From contig JBBSBY010000006.1 of the NCBI GenBank assembly GCA_038250835.1, forward strand, positions 1 through 64,000: a DNA stretch of 64,000 bases, given 5' to 3'. Positions 61,216 through 64,000 of the stretch are shown here, one piece after another (the stretch's first letter is position 1; every line of letters begins with the position of its first letter). The position numbers and the translations under genes were made by a program. This DNA is from JBBSBY01 sp038250835 (GTDB lineage Bacteria; Desulfobacterota; Desulfomonilia; Desulfomonilales; Desulfomonilaceae). The notes below the pieces were generated by a model. That model saw only the letters and a program-made list of their open reading frames with translations, ran no database searches and was not told where the DNA came from.

Positions 61216-61596
61216 TTGGTGAACCGTATGAAGCCGCTAATTACAAGCGCCGTCAAGTATTTTCAGTTGGCACTACTCTTTGTGTCGGTGTCTGCGATTG
61301 GTGTTCTTATGGGAGAAAAAAGTCTCAATCAGAAATATTTTCTCGAAGGCAAAAAGACCTCGTTACAAAAGGAAAACATAGCCTTAGGCGGTGAACTGAA
61401 AGTTTTGGAGCGAAGAGTTACTCTCCTGCGATCCGATCGTAAGACCATTGAAAAGGCGGCTAAGCGAAAACTTGGCATGTCCCAACCCAATGAGACCGTT
61501 TACATTTTCGATACCCGGAGTCTGGAGCCTAAGCACGAAGATTCTCTGGAACCAGGTTTGCTTGGAAAATATTCCGCTAAGACGGTAGTAAGATGA
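61216..61596 (+). CDS. FtsB/DivIC-like septum formation protein
   Basis: 126 residues, GTG start. A short basic start, one membrane helix (about 15-35), a coiled coil (about 45-85) and the conserved box EKAAKRKLGMSQPNETVYIF, all as in FtsB/DivIC, which link FtsL and FtsQ in the divisome. The 20-residue tail after VYIF is longer than in many FtsB. The gene precedes pilM by 68 bp, an unusual place for a division gene. Confidence 0.8.
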   Translation: MVNRMKPLITSAVKYFQLALLFVSVSAIGVLMGEKSLNQKYFLEGKKTSLQKENIALGGELKVLERRVTLLRSDRKTIEKAAKRKLGMSQPNETVYIFDTRSLEPKHEDSLEPGLLGKYSAKTVVR

Positions 61597-61664
61597 ATTG
61601 ACAAGAGCTTGATTTTTCAATACTTTGATAGTTCGACTGAAAAAGATCGCAAGGTTGATATTAA

Positions 61665-62723
61665 ATGGCCGCTTCAAAGGTAATTGGTTTAGACATAGGC
61701 TCTAACGCTGTTAAAATGGTGGAGATAGATCGTTCAAAGAAACGCTTCGATTTGCAGTTTGCGGGAATAGCGCCAATTCCTGACGGCGCCATTGTCGAAA
61801 AGACATTGAAAAAGCCCGATCAGGTTACCAGAGTCATTAAAGCCCTGCATTCTTATACCTCCAGCCGGTCCAAGCAAGTGGCTATATCCGTGTCCGGCAA
61901 GTCAGTCATCGTAAAGCAAGTCGCCATGACTTCCATGTCGGATCAGCAACTTGAAAAACAAATACAAATCGAAGCGGAGCCTTATATTCCCTTCGATATT
62001 AGGGACGTCAATTTAGACTTCTTTATCATGGGCGATAAACCCGAAAAAGAAGGGTCCATGGATGTGGTCCTGGTTGCAGCCAAAAAAGACTACATGAACG
62101 AGTATTTGGATTTATTGAAATCCTGCAACCTCACACCTGAAGTTGTGGATGTCGATCCCTTCGCCCTGGAAGTCATGTATGAATATTGTTATGCCCACGT
62201 GCCTGAGGAAATAGTGGCGATTGTGAACATGGGCGCAAGCACAATAAATATTAATATCCTCCAGGGAGGCGCTTGTAAGTACACCAGAGATCTTCCGGTG
62301 GGGGGAGATTCGATTACTCGTGAAATCATGCGCTTCTTCGACGTTCCATTTGAACGTGCCGAAAATATAAAACGAGGCGCTAGAATGGAGCGAATCAATC
62401 CTCGAAATCTTAGAAAGATATTCCAAAGAACAACCGAATATTTTGTTTCGGAAATTCAAAAGATTCTCGAATTCTTCTCGCAAAATATTTCCTACGATCC
62501 TATTCAAAAGATTTTCCTGTCCGGCGGAGCCGCAAAAACCTACGGACTGTCTTCGGCCCTCGAAAACGAGCTGAGTGTCCCAGTCGAAATAGTTAATCCG
62601 TTCAAGAACTTGCTCACCATTGACGAAAAGCATTTCGATATGCGCTACATAGACGAGATTGGACCGCAAATGGCTGTTGCCGTCGGTCTAGCTCTCAGAA
62701 ATGAAAGGGATAAGCAAGTCTAA
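61665..62723 (+). CDS. pilM: Type IV pilus assembly protein PilM
   Basis: 352 residues, actin-like fold. GLDIGSNAVKMVEI (phosphate 1), VVDVDPFALEVMYEY, IVNMGASTININI (phosphate 2) and FLSGGAAKTYGL (adenosine) are in order. PilM sits on the cytoplasmic face and binds the N-terminus of PilN. Its stop overlaps the pilN start by 1 nt. Start of the usual pilMNO(PQ) operon. Confidence 0.94.
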   Translation: MAASKVIGLDIGSNAVKMVEIDRSKKRFDLQFAGIAPIPDGAIVEKTLKKPDQVTRVIKALHSYTSSRSKQVAISVSGKSVIVKQVAMTSMSDQQLEKQIQIEAEPYIPFDIRDVNLDFFIMGDKPEKEGSMDVVLVAAKKDYMNEYLDLLKSCNLTPEVVDVDPFALEVMYEYCYAHVPEEIVAIVNMGASTININILQGGACKYTRDLPVGGDSITREIMRFFDVPFERAENIKRGARMERINPRNLRKIFQRTTEYFVSEIQKILEFFSQNISYDPIQKIFLSGGAAKTYGLSSALENELSVPVEIVNPFKNLLTIDEKHFDMRYIDEIGPQMAVAVGLALRNERDKQV

Positions 62724-63331
62724 TGGTCCGCGTAAACTTACTTCCCATAAGAGAGATCCTGCGACGCCGTGAGCTCAAGCAATTTGCGTTCATGGCTTTG
62801 GGCATCTTCGTGGCTTCCATACTTCTGATGGTTCTGACTTATGTCTTTTTCAGCAACAAGGCCGCTGCTTTGGAGGCCGAAAAAATAACCCAGCAAAAGA
62901 AATTGGATGTTCTAAAGCAGAAGAATAAGGACATTGAGGAGTTAAAAACCAGGATTGCTCGACTGCAAAAGCAGGTCGATACGATTAAAAAACTTACGGA
63001 AACTCGAGACACACCTGCCGCCTGGATGTCCGCAATCAGCATTGCTACTCCCCAGGAAGTTTGGCTCAATTCAATGGTGAAGACCGGAAGACACTTCACC
63101 TTGGATGGAGTTGGTTTGGACAATACGGTTGTAGTTAGATTCGTTCAGCAGCTATCCAGAATTCGTTCAGATTTTACGTATAACAACCCTTATATAAAAG
63201 ACGACAAAGAAGAAGGCGATAAGACTTTTTTCAAGGATGTGCGCCTTGTGCAACTGATTTCCGCAGCCGGATCTTCACCGGCGGCCGGACCTCAGGCGAT
63301 GAGTTTCAAAATCGTGGGTGATTTACGGTAG
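62723..63331 (+). CDS. pilN: Type IV pilus assembly protein PilN
   Basis: 202 residues. The N-terminal VRVNLLPIRE binds PilM in known systems; then one membrane helix (about 23-45), a coiled coil (about 48-95) and a periplasmic ferredoxin-like domain. It pairs with PilO in the alignment complex. The start overlaps pilM by one base and pilO follows after 10 nt. Confidence 0.92.
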   Translation: MVRVNLLPIREILRRRELKQFAFMALGIFVASILLMVLTYVFFSNKAAALEAEKITQQKKLDVLKQKNKDIEELKTRIARLQKQVDTIKKLTETRDTPAAWMSAISIATPQEVWLNSMVKTGRHFTLDGVGLDNTVVVRFVQQLSRIRSDFTYNNPYIKDDKEEGDKTFFKDVRLVQLISAAGSSPAAGPQAMSFKIVGDLR

Positions 63332-63341
63332 TGGTGACATA

Positions 63342-64000
63342 ATGGAAAGGTTCCAAGAAATATTCTCAAAAATACCCAAGCGTTATCGAATTTTAATTGT
63401 CGTCGGCGTATGCGCCGTTTTACTCATAGGGTTTTACTTTCTATTTATATCGGATTTGCGGGATCAAATTGCCGCGCTCGATGCCGCGATTAATCGAACT
63501 AAAGTGGAAATAACGAATCAGGAGCGCATTTTGGCCGAAGGTCCCAAGCTTAAGGCCCAAATACAAGAGTTGGATCAGCGTCTGCAAACAATGGTCGCCA
63601 GCTTGCCTGAAAAGCAGGAGATCGAGGGATTGCTCAAAAAAATTACCGATCTTATGAGTGAAACCAACCTGGTCGCCAAAAGATTTGTCCCCGGTCAAGA
63701 GCAAAAAAATGAGGAGCTTTACTACGCGAAAATTCCCATCACCATGAATGTTCGCGGCGATTACCGGCAACAAGGGACTTTTTTTCTTAACTTGAACGGA
63801 CTACCCAGAATAGTAAATGTCCCCTCCATCAAAGTAGGGCCCGCCGGCGGCCTTTCTCCTCGTGAAGCGGAATTGTCGAGAAAATTGGATAAAAGACCAT
63901 TGGATTCCGAAATTCAGGGTGAAACGTATCGGAGATTGAGCGCAGAGGAAATTCAGGAAATCACTCAACGGAAGAAGCAGAAGGCTGGTCCACCTCGGCG
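63342..64000 (+). CDS. pilO: Type IV pilus assembly protein PilO (3' end outside window)
   Basis: Starts MERFQEIFSKIPKRYR at 63342; 219 codons remain open to the window end. One membrane helix (about 18-36, VVGVCAVLLIGFYFLFI), a coiled coil (about 40-90, KAQIQELDQRLQTMV) and the PilO periplasmic domain (LPEKQEIEGLLKKITDLM, then YRQQGTFFLNLNGLPRIVNV). After about residue 165 comes a charged, low-complexity extension, so this PilO is longer than the common ~200 residues. It forms the inner-membrane alignment complex with PilN. Confidence 0.9.
   Translation, partial: MERFQEIFSKIPKRYRILIVVGVCAVLLIGFYFLFISDLRDQIAALDAAINRTKVEITNQERILAEGPKLKAQIQELDQRLQTMVASLPEKQEIEGLLKKITDLMSETNLVAKRFVPGQEQKNEELYYAKIPITMNVRGDYRQQGTFFLNLNGLPRIVNVPSIKVGPAGGLSPREAELSRKLDKRPLDSEIQGETYRRLSAEEIQEITQRKKQKAGPPR

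Noticed and set aside
62112..62669. 185-codon minus-strand frame inside pilM
   Set aside because: Antisense to ATP-binding motifs of pilM; no upstream ribosome site.
1..64000. CRISPR arrays, insertion sequences, integrase/attachment sites, rRNA and tRNA genes
   Set aside because: No regularly spaced repeats, transposase or integrase frames, or rRNA/tRNA signatures were seen on either strand; a dedicated tRNA scan could still find one missed by eye.

Overview
The window looks like a chromosomal segment of a Gram-negative anaerobe, most likely a deltaproteobacterium in the broad sense (Desulfobacterota; perhaps a Syntrophobacterales or Desulfomonile-like sulfate reducer or syntroph). The basis is gene content, not a database match: pilS/pilR with pilM-pilN-pilO, an RNase E/G gene next to engB, yajC-secD-secF after tgt, a SelB selenocysteine factor, many PAS-type histidine kinases, an RsbR/S/T stressosome module, and acyl-CoA enzymes. 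Base composition is moderate and even. I saw no rRNA, tRNA, CRISPR array, insertion sequence or prophage. Most genes are intact; two loci are frameshifted.

Layout. 1-7.6 kb: tail of a cysteine synthase, a ParB/sulfiredoxin-like protein, a polytopic membrane protein, a metallophosphoesterase with a small secreted zinc-ribbon protein, then a minus-strand run of an archaeal-type (type II) GAPDH, a Nudix hydrolase and a condensation-domain acyltransferase. 7.7-15.9 kb: RNase E/G and EngB, a PHA-synthase-like hydrolase, a membrane protein/histidine kinase pair, and a DUF4396 membrane protein preceded by a possible structured RNA. 15.9-23.8 kb: a pyruvate dehydrogenase operon (E1 alpha, E1 beta, E2, E3), the lipoate-transfer gene lipB, and a Pit phosphate transporter with its DUF47 partner. 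24-31.4 kb: Hsp20, a decayed MqsA-type antitoxin gene, and a seven-gene stressosome/two-component operon. 31.8-33.8 kb: an AhpD-like peroxidase, ArsS and queC. 34-39.4 kb: a Cys-rich exported protein, an AMP-binding enzyme and pilS-pilR. 39.5-46.6 kb: merR, pheT, pheS, rplT, rpmI and an SGNH hydrolase. 47.3-52.8 kb: acyl-CoA dehydrogenase, then tgt-yajC-secD-secF. 52.9-64 kb: holB, a PSP1/RicT protein, a solute-binding protein, selB, queH, a frameshifted MRJP/Yellow-like gene, an orphan ABC ATPase, an FtsB-like protein and pilM-pilN-pilO running off the end.

How genes connect. The ArsS reading frame appears to continue through an in-frame UGA. The downstream codons restore the family's usual C-terminal tail, a SECIS-like hairpin follows, and SelB is encoded 23 kb away, so this ArsS is probably a selenoprotein. 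The stressosome operon has RsbR, RsbS and RsbT with conserved phosphorylation sites, then an RsbT-domain/PP2C fusion. It has no sigma-factor partners: it continues into a histidine kinase with a degenerate RsbT-like domain, a lone receiver, and a REC-GAF-PAS kinase. This suggests a stressosome that signals into a phosphorelay. queC, tgt and queH supply three steps of queuosine synthesis or salvage from separate transcription units. lipB probably lipoylates the E2 encoded just downstream.
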